DNA of 64,000 nt. Origin: Protula sp. h YS-2021. Its lineage: Eukaryota > Annelida > Polychaeta > Sabellida > Serpulidae. Under the pieces are notes generated by a model, which did not search any database, had not been told where the DNA came from, and saw only the letters and a list, made by a program, of their open reading frames with translations. The DNA is taken from contig OX457031.1 in NCBI GenBank assembly GCA_949752745.1, positions 2,643,741-2,707,740 of the forward strand. Direction: 5' to 3'. Made by a program: the position numbers and the translations under genes. How positions within the stretch are numbered: position 1 is the stretch's first letter; every line of letters begins with the position of its first letter. Of this stretch, positions 37,250 through 46,115 are shown piece after piece.

Positions 37250-37606
37250 ATGGACGCATGTTTTAAAAATGCTTATATTGACTTGATGATTGCTAAACTT
37301 GCTTGCTGTGGCACTCCAGACTATCAGCTTTATCATTTGGACGCTTTTTGGGATGTTGTACATCATAGTCTTGATGTGATTGAACTGCATTCAAGATTTC
37401 TTGGAGAATGTCATAAAATTGGAATAGAAGAAGATCCTGACTTTGACTTTGATTCTGCACTTTATTCTGCTCGTACTGATGTTGAAGTATATTTCACCGT
37501 AGTTGATTATTTGAGAGATTGTTGTGAACTACACGAAGTGGAAACCGAGCTGCTTTATCAGGTAAGAGAACCTTTTAATCATCTTTGTAACAACATAGTG
37601 AATTGA
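37250..37606 (+). CDS. Small Polinton protein family 'MD-FK', member 2
   Basis: 118 residues, opening MDACFKNAYIDLMIAKLACC, then YHLDAFWDVVHHSLDVI. Intact. Paralog of 36122-36511 and 38266-38532. Predicted helical and rather acidic; no signal peptide. Function unknown. Confidence 0.65.
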   Translation: MDACFKNAYIDLMIAKLACCGTPDYQLYHLDAFWDVVHHSLDVIELHSRFLGECHKIGIEEDPDFDFDSALYSARTDVEVYFTVVDYLRDCCELHEVETELLYQVREPFNHLCNNIVN

Positions 37607-37616
37607 TAACATAACC

Positions 37617-37748
37617 ATGTTTTTCTTACTAGCAAATTTAGTTTTATGTGAGTGGTTTCAACGTAAACAAAGAAAGAACATGATAGAAGAGGTAGCAAAT
37701 ATATTAAAAGATATTTTATTACAGGAAGAAACCGACATGTCAGAATAA
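37617..37748 (+). CDS. Small hydrophobic ORF (43 aa)
   Basis: MFFLLANLVLCEWFQRKQRK and a further acidic helix (IEEVANILKDILLQEE). A short hydrophobic N-terminus followed by basic residues suggests a membrane-anchored microprotein. It fits the gap between neighbouring genes, but length is short and no homolog is known to me. Confidence 0.35.
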   Translation: MFFLLANLVLCEWFQRKQRKNMIEEVANILKDILLQEETDMSE

Positions 37749-37769
37749 AACAGCAGAAGCAAAGTCAAC

Positions 37770-38207
37770 ATGGAGAATCTTGTACTATTCAGTGGTCACA
37801 AGGACGTTCTTTCAAACATGTTTCCAACACGACTTGAAAAGTATGGATATGTGTTCAACTCAAGTGAAGCGTTGTATCAATATGAGAAAGCAGTTTTTCA
37901 TCACCGTCCAGATATTGCTTCAGCCATTGTGTCTTCGAGAAATGGATATGAAGCGAAACGTATTGCTAAAGGGATAAAACCATGTCCTTTATGGCATACA
38001 GTAAAGAGAAGTAAAATGCAAGATGTTTTACAAGTCAAATGGAATCAGTGTGTATTGTTTCGCAACAAGTTGAAAGAATGTAAAGATAAAACTTTAGTTG
38101 AAGCAACGTATGATCATTGGTGGGGAGCTGGTGTGAAACATGTGTCATCTGAATATCCTGGTCAGAATATTATGGGAAAGTTGTTAGAAATGTTGTGTGA
38201 GGGTTAG
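37770..38207 (+). CDS. NADAR-domain protein (YbiA-like N-glycosidase fold)
   Basis: 145 residues covering a whole NADAR (DUF1768) domain: FSGHKDVLSNMFP at the start, VFNSSEALYQYEKAVF (the conserved SSE..Y/Q block), AKGIKPCPLWHTVKRSKMQD, LQVKWNQ and DHWWGAG near the end. Known members are N-glycosidases acting on riboflavin intermediates (YbiA), and some remove ADP-ribose from modified bases next to DarT-like toxins. In this element it may act on NAD-derived signals or on ADP-ribosylated nucleic acid; this is inference. Intact, with plausible key residues in place. Confidence 0.85.
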   Translation: MENLVLFSGHKDVLSNMFPTRLEKYGYVFNSSEALYQYEKAVFHHRPDIASAIVSSRNGYEAKRIAKGIKPCPLWHTVKRSKMQDVLQVKWNQCVLFRNKLKECKDKTLVEATYDHWWGAGVKHVSSEYPGQNIMGKLLEMLCEG

Positions 38208-38265
38208 AGACTTTTTCATTTGCTTGCCAACCGTCATGGTGTGCAGACGTGTGGACATGTAAAAG

Positions 38266-38532
38266 ATGGATGTAGAAACATGTTTCAAGAACAAGTTTGT
38301 GGACTATATGATAAGTGAACTAGCACGTTTTGGAACTGTTGAACAACAACTGGAACATATCAACATCTATTGGGAACTTGCTCATTCCATGCTGAACTTA
38401 TCAAACTTGCGTAAGGATTTCATCAAAGAGTCTGGAACTGAGGAGTTTGATGTGGAAGCAGTGTATGCTCTATTTGATCCAAAACTGTTTGATGAAGTGA
38501 GAGAGCGCTGTATGCTGCACTATAATGGCTGA
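38266..38532 (+). CDS. Small Polinton protein family 'MD-FK', member 3
   Basis: 88 residues: MDVETCFKNKFVDYMISELA, then LEHINIYWELAHSMLNL and LRKDFIKESG. Intact, shorter than member 2. Its stop overlaps the start of the next gene by 8 bases. Function unknown. Confidence 0.65.
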   Translation: MDVETCFKNKFVDYMISELARFGTVEQQLEHINIYWELAHSMLNLSNLRKDFIKESGTEEFDVEAVYALFDPKLFDEVRERCMLHYNG

Positions 38533-38857
38533 TATGACACTGAGACAATATATTGTGCAAAAAGCTTATTGTGAAGAAATGTTATCAGCTGTAAAAAAGT
38601 TTGCATATTTAGTCTGTCCTGCTTGTCAACATGAAGAGTGTCAAGAACATACTTGTCATTTTGCATCTGTTTATACATATTGGAATGAAGCTAAATATTA
38701 CATGCATTTAGATAAAGTGTTAGAGAATGCAAATCAACGTTGTGAGAAATATGGTGTAGATGCTATTACATTGGATGAACTCAGTCATTGGTTAGTGTTC
38801 ATTGAAGACCAATGGTCTCCAGTTATTCATACCATTGTATCTATACTTGATTTGTAA
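38525..38857 (+). CDS. Unknown Polinton protein with a Cys/His cluster
   Basis: 110 residues, MADMTLRQYIVQKAYCEEML at the start and CPACQHEECQEHTC at ~31-44, which could bind one zinc. The remainder is helical. Starts inside the previous gene (ATGGCTGA), a tight overlap that supports both. Confidence 0.6.
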   Translation: MADMTLRQYIVQKAYCEEMLSAVKKFAYLVCPACQHEECQEHTCHFASVYTYWNEAKYYMHLDKVLENANQRCEKYGVDAITLDELSHWLVFIEDQWSPVIHTIVSILDL

Positions 38858-38958
38858 AAAAAACTTGTTAGTTAAGTTATAAATGCATGTTAGTTAAGTG
38901 ATGTTGGTTGAGTTATAAAATAAAAGCTGTTCTGTTCAGACGTGTTTTTTCATTCATC

Positions 38959-40059
38959 ATGCCGACGTGGAAAGACTACTTGACTGATATTTACTTCAAA
39001 CCTGGACAGCCTGGAGCATTTGCTGGTCCTTACAAACTGTATCACATCTTAAGAAAACATGATCAACCAGTCACACAGTCACAAGTGAAGAAATGGCTGC
39101 AGGATCAAGATGCTTTCAGTTTACTACAACCTGTCAAATACAGGTTCAAAAGACAACGTGTGATTACACGTGGTATTGATGACATGTGGGATATTGATTT
39201 GGCTGATATGGGAAACATAGCTCCCTATAATGATGACATACGCTTTTTACTCATTGTCATTGATGTGTTTTCCAAATATGTCTGGGTACAGCCAATACCT
39301 AATAAATCACATACCAGCGTCATACAAGCTTTCCAAAAGATTTTTCATGACACACGACGAAGACCGCGAACTCTAAGGTCTGATAAAGGAACAGAATTTA
39401 AAAACAGATGGGTTAAAGCATTTTTGAAGAAAGAAGGAATTCATGCTTATACCACAAAGAATGAAACCAAAGCCAACTTTGCTGAAAGAGTCATTCGTAC
39501 TCTAAAGGGAATGATGTATCGGTATTTTCTACATAATCAAACTTACCGTTACTTAGACATTCTTCCAGACTTGGTGTACAATTACAACCATAGACCTCAT
39601 GGTTCTCTTACTAATAAATATGCTCCAGCCGAGATTCGTAAAGACAACGAATCAAAAGTGTGGAAGTATATGTATGTCGACAAACTGAAATTGAAACCGA
39701 AGAAGAAGAAGTACAAATTTAACATTGGCGATCATGTTCGCATTTCCCACATTAAATACGTGTTTCAACGCGATTATCACATCAAATGGACGCAAGAAGT
39801 CTTCATTGTCACACATAGTTGTAAGAAGCAAGGAATACATTTATATAGTGTGAAAGACTTTTTAGACGAAGATATTGATGGCCATTTCTATGAAGTAGAA
39901 CTGCAGAAAGTGACCAAAGATATTGAATCTATTTATAGAATTGAAAAAGTCTTGAAAACACGTAAAAGACGAGGAGGTGTGAAAGAATTATTTTTCAAGT
40001 GGTTAGGTTGGCCAAACAAGTTTAACAGTTGGGTGAAAGAAACAGACATTCAACAATGA
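38959..40059 (+). CDS. Polinton integrase (retrovirus-like DDE) with chromodomain
   Basis: 366 residues from the ATG at 38959; this start is favoured because a TATAAAA at 38914-38920 precedes it. Catalytic triad: Asp in DDMWDIDLAD, Asp in LRSDKGTEFKN, Glu in KANFAERVIRTLK. The C-terminus is a chromodomain (IYRIEKVLKTRKR... VKELFFKWLGW ... SWVKETDI), which in such integrases guides insertion to chromatin. It makes the 6-bp staggered cuts seen as GATACG. The stop overlaps the next ATG (ATGA). Confidence 0.96.
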   Translation: MPTWKDYLTDIYFKPGQPGAFAGPYKLYHILRKHDQPVTQSQVKKWLQDQDAFSLLQPVKYRFKRQRVITRGIDDMWDIDLADMGNIAPYNDDIRFLLIVIDVFSKYVWVQPIPNKSHTSVIQAFQKIFHDTRRRPRTLRSDKGTEFKNRWVKAFLKKEGIHAYTTKNETKANFAERVIRTLKGMMYRYFLHNQTYRYLDILPDLVYNYNHRPHGSLTNKYAPAEIRKDNESKVWKYMYVDKLKLKPKKKKYKFNIGDHVRISHIKYVFQRDYHIKWTQEVFIVTHSCKKQGIHLYSVKDFLDEDIDGHFYEVELQKVTKDIESIYRIEKVLKTRKRRGGVKELFFKWLGWPNKFNSWVKETDIQQ

Positions 40060-40715
40060 AGCATCCATTTACATGTTTAGTCTCTGGACCTACAGGCAGT
40101 GGCAAAACGTCTCTGGTGAAGGAAATTCTAGAACAAAAGTTGATTCAACCCTCTCCAAAAAGCATTTTATGGCTTTATGCAGCAGATCAGCCTTTGTACA
40201 AGGGAATGAAAGGCGTGGAATTTTACCAAGGCATTCCAGATGACATTGAAGAGCGTTTTAACCCGAAGAAACCAAACTTACTTATCATTGATGACTTAAT
40301 GACGAAATGTCATAGTGATGAGCGTATGACACGTCTCTTTAGTGTTGGCAGCAGTCATCAAAATCTAAGCATTATCTTTATTGTGCATAATTTATTCCAT
40401 CATGGGAAAGACATGCGTAATATTAGTTTGAATACACATTATATCATTCTGTTTAAAAATCCTAGAGACAGTCAGCAAATTAGTACATTGGCGCGGCAAA
40501 TGTATTCTAGAAGATCTCAATTTCTCATAGAAGCCTATCAAGATGCTACCAGCAAACCTCATGGTTATTTATTCATTGATTTAAAACCAAAGACAAATGA
40601 TCAACTACGTATTCGTACAGGCATTTTACCAAAAGATACACATTATGTATATATTGATAAAGCAGTGTATGAACAAGAACCAACTCATTTGACCATTCGC
40701 AGTCAAGATGTCTAA
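40056..40715 (+). CDS. DNA-packaging ATPase (FtsK/HerA superfamily)
   Basis: 219 residues from ATG 40056, which overlaps the integrase stop. Walker A is SGPTGSGKTSL near the N-terminus, Walker B is NLLIIDDLM, and SIIFIVHNLFH matches the following sensor strand. This is the genome packaging motor found in Polintons and adenovirus-like lineages. Intact. Confidence 0.95.
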   Translation: MKHPFTCLVSGPTGSGKTSLVKEILEQKLIQPSPKSILWLYAADQPLYKGMKGVEFYQGIPDDIEERFNPKKPNLLIIDDLMTKCHSDERMTRLFSVGSSHQNLSIIFIVHNLFHHGKDMRNISLNTHYIILFKNPRDSQQISTLARQMYSRRSQFLIEAYQDATSKPHGYLFIDLKPKTNDQLRIRTGILPKDTHYVYIDKAVYEQEPTHLTIRSQDV

Positions 40716-41034
40716 ACGTATTCGAGCGAACCAGCCGTTTCTTCATTTGCTTGCACGCAGTGGGCCTAAACGACGTAAATCCTTGCTACAGCAAGCTACA
40801 AAGGAGGAATTAACAAGCTTGTTTGAAATTTGTTTGAATATATTGCAAGGACATTTACCCTTAAGCTCAAAACGGTTTAAGGAATTTAAACGTGAACGTC
40901 ATACGCTTCGTACTCTAGCAGATAAGAAGATATCCCTTCGACGAAAAAAGAAGTTGATTAATCAGAAAGGAGGATTCATTGGAGCTATTGCTAGATTGGC
41001 ATTATCTTTGTTAGCCAAACTGCTGCTAAAATGA
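40708..41034 (+). CDS. Basic conserved Polinton protein
   Basis: 108 residues, rich in Lys/Arg: MSKRIRANQPFLHLLARSGP, then RRKSLLQQATKEELTSLFEI and RRKKKLINQKGGF, and a hydrophobic end. This family recurs beside the ATPase of many Polintons; its role is not established, and a DNA-condensing or capsid-associated function is possible. Overlaps the ATPase by 8 bases and the next gene by ATGA. Confidence 0.7.
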   Translation: MSKRIRANQPFLHLLARSGPKRRKSLLQQATKEELTSLFEICLNILQGHLPLSSKRFKEFKRERHTLRTLADKKISLRRKKKLINQKGGFIGAIARLALSLLAKLLLK

Positions 41035-41612
41035 AACATACGATGAAAATGGTCCTCATTCCTGAATATGAATATAAAATGTTGCTAGAAAAGAAGGGAA
41101 AAGATGGTGAAATCAAAACGAAAGTGAATAAACTTTTACGTGGGAAACGAACACGTGAAAAGGCTATAGAAATATCTCAACTTCTTGGTCGTCATTTACG
41201 AACAAGTCAGTCTAGGCAGCAAAAGCCCTCATCATCATCATCATCACCTGAAAAGCCAGAAAAGTTATTTTTAAGTCATTTTCAACCTATCTATCATGGA
41301 AAAGTAACACAACTTTTAGCAGAACTGAAGAAACATGGTACGACATGGACAGACAAGAATGAACTTGTGTTGAAAACGGGCGATATTATAGCAAATTCCA
41401 ACATGGTTGATTTGATGAAAGAAGCATTGGTGGCGACAAGAAGAAAAGAACGAGCCATACCACCATATGGCTGGCATCCATTTATCCAGGAAATTGTTGA
41501 TGCTAATATTCCAAAAACAATGTTTAGTAAAAAGACCACTCGTGACGACATTACAACAGAAATGAAACAACGTCAAAAAAGACAGTTTCCTGAAGGATGG
41601 GAAAATTTTTAA
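41031..41612 (+). CDS. Conserved Polinton protein of unknown function
   Basis: 193 residues. Starts MKHTMKMVLIPEYEYKML, has a Ser/Lys/Pro linker (SSSSSSPEKPEK), and a second half with KTGDIIANSNMVDLMKEAL and PPYGWHPFIQEI. Similar proteins lie between the ATPase and capsid genes in Polintons, but I cannot assign a function. Intact. Confidence 0.7.
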   Translation: MKHTMKMVLIPEYEYKMLLEKKGKDGEIKTKVNKLLRGKRTREKAIEISQLLGRHLRTSQSRQQKPSSSSSSPEKPEKLFLSHFQPIYHGKVTQLLAELKKHGTTWTDKNELVLKTGDIIANSNMVDLMKEALVATRRKERAIPPYGWHPFIQEIVDANIPKTMFSKKTTRDDITTEMKQRQKRQFPEGWENF

Positions 41613-41806
41613 CATGGTTGAAAGAGCTATGTTGTTGTTGTGAGGAAGATAAACCAACTGTTCCTGTAAAAATAAGATGTACAAGTGCTTGTTGTGAAGG
41701 AGAAGTCATAGATCATCATGATGTGAAAGACCATTTGCATAATTGGTTGAATGGCGCGCGCTATCGTGAAGTATATAGACAACGTCAACGCACCTATACC
41801 ATTTAG
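41597..41806 (+). CDS. Small Cys-rich protein, probably lipid-anchored
   Basis: 69 residues, MGKFLTWLKELCCCCEEDKP. Gly2 with Thr6 fits the N-myristoylation pattern (MGxxxS/T), and the CCCC block at 12-15 would suit palmitoylation. It starts 16 bases inside the previous gene. Such anchors are common in membrane-associated viral proteins; lipidation is predicted only. Confidence 0.6.
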   Translation: MGKFLTWLKELCCCCEEDKPTVPVKIRCTSACCEGEVIDHHDVKDHLHNWLNGARYREVYRQRQRTYTI

Positions 41807-41814
41807 TTCCCATC

Positions 41815-42573
41815 ATGGAGTCGACAAGCTTTTACATCACTTTGCCTAGCAATGCGAGTATGACCTATTCTCCCAACAACAAGGCTTCAAATTATCAAAT
41901 TCGTATGCCTCGAACCATCTATCTGAATGGAAAATATGAAGTGGCTTTAGCTGAAATTCAATATCCACATACATGGACAACGATGAGACATGGCATGGAC
42001 TACTCTATTCAGTATCGACAAGAACTATTCGATGATCCTATTCTTAGCACTCTCGATATTCCTTATGGGTACTATAGAAACATACAAGAACTATGTGAGG
42101 CAGTCAATGAAGAAGCGACTAATGCTCTGAATCTTACAGAAGCTATTCGAATAAAGTATGATAAGATTAGACGACGTGTGTTTCTATTTCTCGATTATGG
42201 TTATGAAGTGTCCTTTTCCACTGGATTAGCTGAGATTTTAGGATTTATCCCAGATCACTGGTATACTGAAACATGTACAGCTGACCATAAAGCTGATGTG
42301 AAACAGGGGTTTTATACACTGTATGTGTATTGTAGCATTTGTGAACCACAAGTTGTTGGTGATTATTATGTTCCGTTACTACGTTCTGTTGGAATACAAG
42401 GTCATGATGGTGATATTGTTATGAAAACGTATGGCGAACCGCATTATGTTCCTGTAAACACGTCCAAATTTGACGTGATAGAAATGAATATTAAGGACGA
42501 CACAGGACATAATGTTCCATTTCAAACTGGAAAGGTGATCTGTAAACTTCATTTTCGACCAAAAGCATTATGA
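41815..42573 (+). CDS. Polinton minor capsid (penton) protein, single jelly roll
   Basis: 252 residues. Opening STSFYITLPSNASMTYSPNN, then SNYQIRMPRTIYLNGKYEVA and LAEIQYPHTW are the pattern of the Polinton penton-like protein. Later GLAEILGF and the NVPFQTGKVICKLHFRP end also match. It lies in the standard place, ahead of the major capsid gene. Intact. Fold assignment rests on family resemblance. Confidence 0.88.
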   Translation: MESTSFYITLPSNASMTYSPNNKASNYQIRMPRTIYLNGKYEVALAEIQYPHTWTTMRHGMDYSIQYRQELFDDPILSTLDIPYGYYRNIQELCEAVNEEATNALNLTEAIRIKYDKIRRRVFLFLDYGYEVSFSTGLAEILGFIPDHWYTETCTADHKADVKQGFYTLYVYCSICEPQVVGDYYVPLLRSVGIQGHDGDIVMKTYGEPHYVPVNTSKFDVIEMNIKDDTGHNVPFQTGKVICKLHFRPKAL

Positions 42574-42911
42574 AAGCTTATACACACGATCCGTCTGCAT
42601 ATCGCAACCATTTTCTTCGTCAAGTGGGCGGGGAATTACCAGGATTCAAAGGAGCGCGAATCCAATATGGCGATGGTATTGGTTCAATACTGGGATCATT
42701 GGCTCGCAAAGCTATTCCACTACTTAAGGCTGGGGCTAAGATCGTTGCGCCACATCTTAAGAAGGCTGCAAAGAATGTCGCGAAAGATGTGACGGGCCGA
42801 GTAGCAGAACGTGTGTTTGGTGAACAAAAGCGCGTGCAACCGACGAAACGTGCCAGAAGACGAAAAACAGCCAGACGGATAACATCAAAATATCGCAAAG
42901 ATATCTTTTGA
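42570..42911 (+). CDS. Capsid-core/membrane-active basic protein (adenovirus pVI/pX-like)
   Basis: 113 residues. After a short N-terminus comes a Gly-rich amphipathic segment (GDGIGSILGSLARKAIPLLK), then a strongly basic tail (KRARRRKTARRITSKYRK). This resembles minor capsid or core proteins of Polintons and adenoviruses. Starts by ATGA overlap with the minor capsid gene. A processing site for the element's protease is likely but not certain from sequence. Confidence 0.65.
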   Translation: MKAYTHDPSAYRNHFLRQVGGELPGFKGARIQYGDGIGSILGSLARKAIPLLKAGAKIVAPHLKKAAKNVAKDVTGRVAERVFGEQKRVQPTKRARRRKTARRITSKYRKDIF

Positions 42912-42915
42912 AATC

Positions 42916-44289
42916 ATGTCTCTCATTCATAATCATTCGTGTGAATGTAGTCTTTCTCCATTGGAATGGTTTCACGTACCACCGACGCAAACTGCTGTAG
43001 AGAAAAGTTATAATGTTGACTATCAACCACTCACTACCATTAGAGAAGGCGCTCCAATAGAATTCTACATTCCTGCGAGTACAGAAGAATATCTAGATTT
43101 AAAGAACAGCAAACTTCATATTGTATGTCGCATTCTAAAGGCCGATGGATCAGCGTGTGGCGCAGATGATAATGTCTCTTGCATCAATGATGTGTTTAAT
43201 GGGTTATGGTCTTATATTGAATTGTTTCTGAATGATCGTTTGGTTTCGCATAGCAACAATACTCATGGTTATACCAGCATTATCTCTCATCTCATCCATG
43301 ATTCGGAAGAAAGTCTACATTCTGAGCGCTCTATGCGTCTCATGTACAAGGATACTGCTGGGTCAATGAATAGTCATGAGGTGAAAAGACCTAATCATGA
43401 ACGATATGTATCCGGGTTTCATGTCAATGCTGACGGCGGTGACTTGGGTGAGCAAGGCAATAATGGCTTACATCATCGTTATTTGCATACACGCCTTAGC
43501 CGTGATGTTATGCTCACAGGTGGTTTAACGATAGATTTGTTTGAGCAGGATCGTTATCTTCCGAATGGCATCAGTTTGAAATTGCGTTTCCATAGACAAA
43601 AAGATGACTATGTATTGATGGCTGCAGATAATACCTATAAGGTAGAAGTGAAAGAGGCATTTTTAACCATTCGCAAAGTGAGGGTGAGTCCAGGTATTCA
43701 GTTAGGACATACAGATGCATTGATGAAAAGTCCTGCCAAGATCATCATCACTAGAAAAGAATGTAAAGTCTTAGCTATTCCAGCAGGATTTCAGTCTTTT
43801 GTGAAAGATAACATCTTTTTGGGTCAATTACCAAATCGTATTGTCATTGGTCTGGTTCATAATGAAGCTTTTGGTGGATCAGTATTGAGGAATCCATATG
43901 ATTTCAAACATTTTGATCTGGACTATATGCAACTGTACACGGATGGTGAACCAGTTCTATCCAAACCTCTCAAGCTTGACATCCCACAGAGCAAATACCT
44001 GGACGCTTTTGAAACGCTTTACAAATCGTTTGATCGATTGAATGGTGAGAAAAGTTCCATTATAAAACGGGAAGATTGGCCTAGAGGTTATGCTTTATTT
44101 TCGTTTGACTTAACACCGGATTATGATGGCGATGATCATTTTCCCCTGATCAAGCATGGGAATTTGCGGCTAGAAATAAACTTTGCTACGGCTTTGCAAC
44201 ATACCATCAATGTCATTGTCTATGCTGAATTTGACAACATTATTGAAATAAGTGCAAATCGCAGCATCCATTTCGACTACCAGTCATGA
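42916..44289 (+). CDS. Polinton major capsid protein, double jelly roll
   Basis: 457 residues, typical length. The N-terminus has PTQTAVEKSYNVDYQP, then PIEFYIPASTEEYLDLKNSK and LWSYIELFLNDRLVSHSNN, as in other Polinton MCPs. The C-terminus ends with a strand-rich block (LRLEINFATALQHTINVIVY). Intact and followed by the protease with an ATGA overlap. Presence of both capsid proteins means virion formation is possible in principle. Confidence 0.93.
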   Translation: MSLIHNHSCECSLSPLEWFHVPPTQTAVEKSYNVDYQPLTTIREGAPIEFYIPASTEEYLDLKNSKLHIVCRILKADGSACGADDNVSCINDVFNGLWSYIELFLNDRLVSHSNNTHGYTSIISHLIHDSEESLHSERSMRLMYKDTAGSMNSHEVKRPNHERYVSGFHVNADGGDLGEQGNNGLHHRYLHTRLSRDVMLTGGLTIDLFEQDRYLPNGISLKLRFHRQKDDYVLMAADNTYKVEVKEAFLTIRKVRVSPGIQLGHTDALMKSPAKIIITRKECKVLAIPAGFQSFVKDNIFLGQLPNRIVIGLVHNEAFGGSVLRNPYDFKHFDLDYMQLYTDGEPVLSKPLKLDIPQSKYLDAFETLYKSFDRLNGEKSSIIKREDWPRGYALFSFDLTPDYDGDDHFPLIKHGNLRLEINFATALQHTINVIVYAEFDNIIEISANRSIHFDYQS

Positions 44290-44723
44290 ACACGAAGCAG
44301 ATTGATGCCATACTGAGTCATGATGTCATGACTAAAGACTTGTTTCAAGGCGTGTTTGCCATGGACCAGTTACCATCTTTACAACGCGGCGCCTATGTGA
44401 TTAACACAGACGATCAAGATGAACCAGGAGAACATTGGGTGGCAGTGTATTATGATAAAGACCCTGTGGAATATTTTGACTCTTATGGACTGTTACCTCT
44501 CGATGATCGTTTAGATATGTTTTTAAGAAATGACTATATGTATAATTCTATATCATTACAAACGTCAATATCATCGTCATGTGGTTTTTATTGTGTATAT
44601 TATATATTACATAGAGCTCGAGGTCAGAGTATGTTTGATATTGTGAATATATTAAAAAGAAAGGATGGTGATTTTATTGTAAAGGATTTTGTATATAGAC
44701 ATTATAAACCATTGTTTTATTAA
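44286..44723 (+). CDS. Adenain-like cysteine protease
   Basis: 145 residues. Catalytic His in GEHWVAVYYD, Asp in VEYFDSYGL, Gln in ISLQTS and Cys in SSSCGFYCVYY, in the Ulp1/adenain order. It would mature capsid proteins. Last gene of the rightward block; an AATAAA at 44798-44803 follows. Intact. Confidence 0.94.
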   Translation: MNTKQIDAILSHDVMTKDLFQGVFAMDQLPSLQRGAYVINTDDQDEPGEHWVAVYYDKDPVEYFDSYGLLPLDDRLDMFLRNDYMYNSISLQTSISSSCGFYCVYYILHRARGQSMFDIVNILKRKDGDFIVKDFVYRHYKPLFY

Positions 44724-45062
44724 TGTTGTTGTTGTTATATTAGTTAAGTTGTAGTTAAGTTGTTGTTGTTATATTAGTTAAGTTGTTGTTGTTGTTAAAT
44801 AAAACAACCCAAGTTTTCAAACAGTCTTGTTTATTGTGTTGTACATACGTTTATTTACAAATTCTTAACTACAAACACTATTTACAAAGTTTACAAACAC
44901 TATTTACAAACTTTTATTTACAAAGTCTATTTACACTATTTACAAATTCTTAACTACAAACTTTTATTTACAAATTCTATTTACAAAGTTTACAAAGTCT
45001 ATTTACAAACTCGTAACTACAAACTCTTAACTACAAAGTCTATTTACACTATTTACAAACTT
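44724..45062. other. Convergent 3' region between the two Polinton gene blocks
   Basis: Starts with repeated gttgttatattagttaag and AATAAA (44798-44803) for the rightward genes. From 44840 on, a simple repeat of tttacaaa/ctatttacaa units fills the 3' UTR of the leftward genes. No coding sequence. Confidence 0.6.
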
Positions 45063-45690
45063 TTATTTACAATCACATTCATTTTTCAATACATTCATCA
45101 ATGAATGCCATTCATCAGAATCTAAATTGATATAGGTATCATAGACATTACATCCATGTTTGTAAATGCTATGAAAGCTCACATAACACACATCACCAAA
45201 CTTTATCACTTTAACAGTTTCATGTTCAGACAGTTTCAGTTCATATCCTTCTTCTAAGTCAATGTCCATCACACGCATAGGTTGTGTCAGCTCAATGGAT
45301 TTGGTACCCCGCTTGAGTTGTATTCCTCCCTCTTTGAATTCAAGCGTCAGGTTCTTTCCAATCCAATGCTTGTAACAGAGCGTACCATTCCACTGTGTTG
45401 AGGGTGATGTAGTCGTAGCATTCTGTAAGCTCGTCATATTGACGAAATTGTACAAACACGTCTAGACCGTTCTCAGTCACACGCACTTCTAATTCATTTG
45501 AGACTGCTAGGAGAAAGCCGGGTATTCTCAACTTGTCTAGGTGATCCTTCAACACGGATTGGTCATCAAGTGATAGGACGAGATACTGTCCAAAATGTCT
45601 TAGCACAATGTCATCATATTCGTTTCTCAGATATGAGAATCCATGCGTAATTGGTTTATATTCCGATAAAAAGTCTTCCATCTCGTTCAA
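45063..45690 (-). CDS. PC4-like protein(s), two overlapping frames, probably one frameshifted gene
   Basis: The first part (45690 to 45340) ends in YDYITLNTVEWYALLQALDW; the second (frame open 45455 to 45063) continues NLTLEFKEGGIQLKRG and ends YINLDSDEWHSLMNVLKNE. Both parts have the strand-plus-(E)W-helix pattern of the PC4-like family. In the overlap only the first frame looks conserved, so the second frame is probably the continuation after a one-base shift near 45360. The alternative is two separate genes. Relative of 36599, 45736 and 46116. Confidence 0.55.
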
Positions 45691-45735
45691 CAGTCAGATG
45701 AACTATGAGCTGTCTCCTTGTCTGCAAAGACGTTT

Positions 45736-46103
45736 TTATGCTCGCAAGATGGTGAAGAGTGGATATTGTATCGCTTCTAGGAATCGTAAGACTGCGCGCC
45801 AGTTCTTGATATCAAAGAGGATCAAATCTGTATATGGTGTATCTGGCACAACTCCCTTATAATCCTTTGGATAATGCTGTAAAAGATTTCTACAGATTTC
45901 TACACGTATGTTAGAATCATATTCAGCTACCGTCACTTCCACTTTATTTTCAAGTGTACGTTTAAACCCAGGTTCAAGTGGTATGAGGTGTCTTTCCACA
46001 CTTCAGGTTTAAACCGATGATAACTTGTCTTAGAATCTAGTATCACTTCATTCCTCTCATTTACAGTAAGGTAAACACCACCGTTCAGCATGAGTGCATT
46101 CAT
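45736..46103 (-). pseudogene. PC4-like protein, frameshifted
   Basis: From the ATG at 46103 the frame reads LMLNGGVYLTVNERNEVILD and YHRFKPEVW, then breaks at about 46000; a second frame continues RHLIPLEPGFKRTLENKVEV ... FDIKNWRAVLRFLEAI to 45736. The two-domain layout with a Trp at the end of each domain matches the gene at 36599. One base gained or lost explains the break. Confidence 0.5.
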
Positions 46104-46115
46104 GTTTTTACCTTG

